A stretch of 41,227 nucleotides of DNA from Microcaldota archaeon (GTDB taxonomy: Archaea > Micrarchaeota > Micrarchaeia > Anstonellales > Bilamarchaeaceae): positions 1 to 41,227 of the forward strand of contig JALWZW010000050.1 of assembly GCA_026992595.1 (NCBI GenBank), in the 5' to 3' direction. Numbering within the stretch: the stretch's first letter is position 1; each line of letters opens with the position of its first letter. Shown one piece after another: positions 40,934 through 41,227 of this stretch. A program made the translations under genes and the position numbers. The notes under the pieces were generated by a model that saw nothing but the letters and a program-made list of their open reading frames with translations, did not search any database and was not told where the DNA came from.

Positions 40934-41226
40934 CTCTTCTTTAATTTTCTCTCTCTCTCTCTCTCACTCATTGTAAGGGCTCTTTTCAGAGTGTGCCGCA
41001 AAAGATGGATTTTTTTCCTCCTCATATTTTCTTTATATGGGAGGATTGTGGTCATATTTTTATATATGTGTATTTCTGTTTTAAATATTTTGCGTTTTTT
41101 CCTTTCTACATTTAAAACTTTCCACCAATCTGGAATATTTTTAAGTTTTGTTCCATTATTATTTTTATGCTTTCCAAAAGCGAAATACTCAACTACTCGC
41201 CGCTTAACAGAGGGGAAAAGGAAGAG
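40930..41226 (-). pseudogene. Upstream fragment of the split gene, running off the window end
   Basis: A minus-strand frame stays open for 98 codons from the window edge to TGA at 40930. It crosses the (GA)9 tract and then stops within 12 residues. The peptide is basic (VKRRVVEYFAFGKHKNNNG, then NIPDWWKVLNVERKKRK). Its frame differs from that of the 305-residue downstream part by one dinucleotide. An internal ATG lies at 40971, just before the repeat. Whether the full gene starts here or upstream of the window cannot be seen. Confidence 0.5.
40948..40965 (-). repeat. (GA)9 dinucleotide repeat inside a coding frame
   Basis: Nine perfect TC units on the plus strand (GA on the coding strand). 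Because the unit is two bases, gain or loss changes the reading frame. Eight or eleven units would join the upstream and downstream frames; nine keeps them apart. Confidence 0.95.
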
Positions 41227-41227
41227 G

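Overview
The window is archaeal. It carries the archaeal order of the S10-type ribosomal operon (uL3-uL4-uL23-uL2-uS19-uL22-uS3-uL29-aIF1-RNase P Rnp1), a class I lysyl-tRNA synthetase, a 51-residue Sec61-beta, and a geranylgeranyl-reductase-family gene of the type that saturates archaeal lipids. Many genes have an A/T-rich TATA-like box 25-29 nt before the start codon, as expected for leaderless or short-leader transcripts. Genes are packed with ATGA/GTGA overlaps. Several membrane or coiled-coil genes have no family I recognise. A compact DPANN-type archaeon (Micrarchaeota/Diapherotrites-like) would fit, but that placement is inference.

Layout. 1-2106: a membrane ankyrin-like protein converges on class I LysRS. 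2203-9642: six consecutive, translationally coupled, polytopic membrane genes that are diverged paralogues. All six share an R-x5-R-x2-G-x14-P signature, and one has a large Cys-rich insert. They resemble VirB6/TrbL/CedA-type secretion or DNA-transfer channel subunits and are the most interesting system here. A PAC2-family protein and a bifunctional RibD follow (9666-11328). 11294-16123 (minus): a second ankyrin-like membrane protein, PEP synthase, and an archaeal AAA-type ATPase flanked by 65-bp near-identical direct repeats full of GTTTCC palindromes. 16325-19893: tRNA-Gly(GCC), an HD phosphohydrolase, an unknown coiled-coil/membrane gene pair, a small zinc protein, a HAD-IIA phosphatase and Sec61-beta. 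19885-27343: a cation diffusion facilitator, a geranylgeranyl reductase plus flavin disulfide reductase pair, a BofA-like protein, a GT2 glycosyltransferase and a 975-residue beta-helix surface protein. 27479-33238: the ribosomal operon behind a compact structured leader, ending in an unknown membrane protein where S17/L14 would be expected. 33278-36206: both subunits of ATP-citrate lyase. 36244-40019: an MsrQ/YedZ-like heme protein, branched-chain aminotransferase, a thioredoxin-fold/CcdA/YtkA-like redox operon and a flavin reductase. 40016-41227: an unknown minus-strand gene split by a (GA)9 repeat, whose two parts join in frame if one repeat unit is lost.

How genes may work together. ATP-citrate lyase and PEP synthase could link citrate/acetyl-CoA with gluconeogenesis. 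The CcdA/thioredoxin-fold operon could supply thiol-disulfide exchange for the Cys-rich extracytoplasmic domains of the channel-like protein (4376-6457) and the surface protein (24416-27343). Both links are inference. All intervals longer than 200 bp without a gene are covered: 16124-16324 holds a repeat copy and the tRNA upstream region, 27344-27584 holds the ribosomal promoter and leader, and 40972-41227 holds the 5' part of the split gene.
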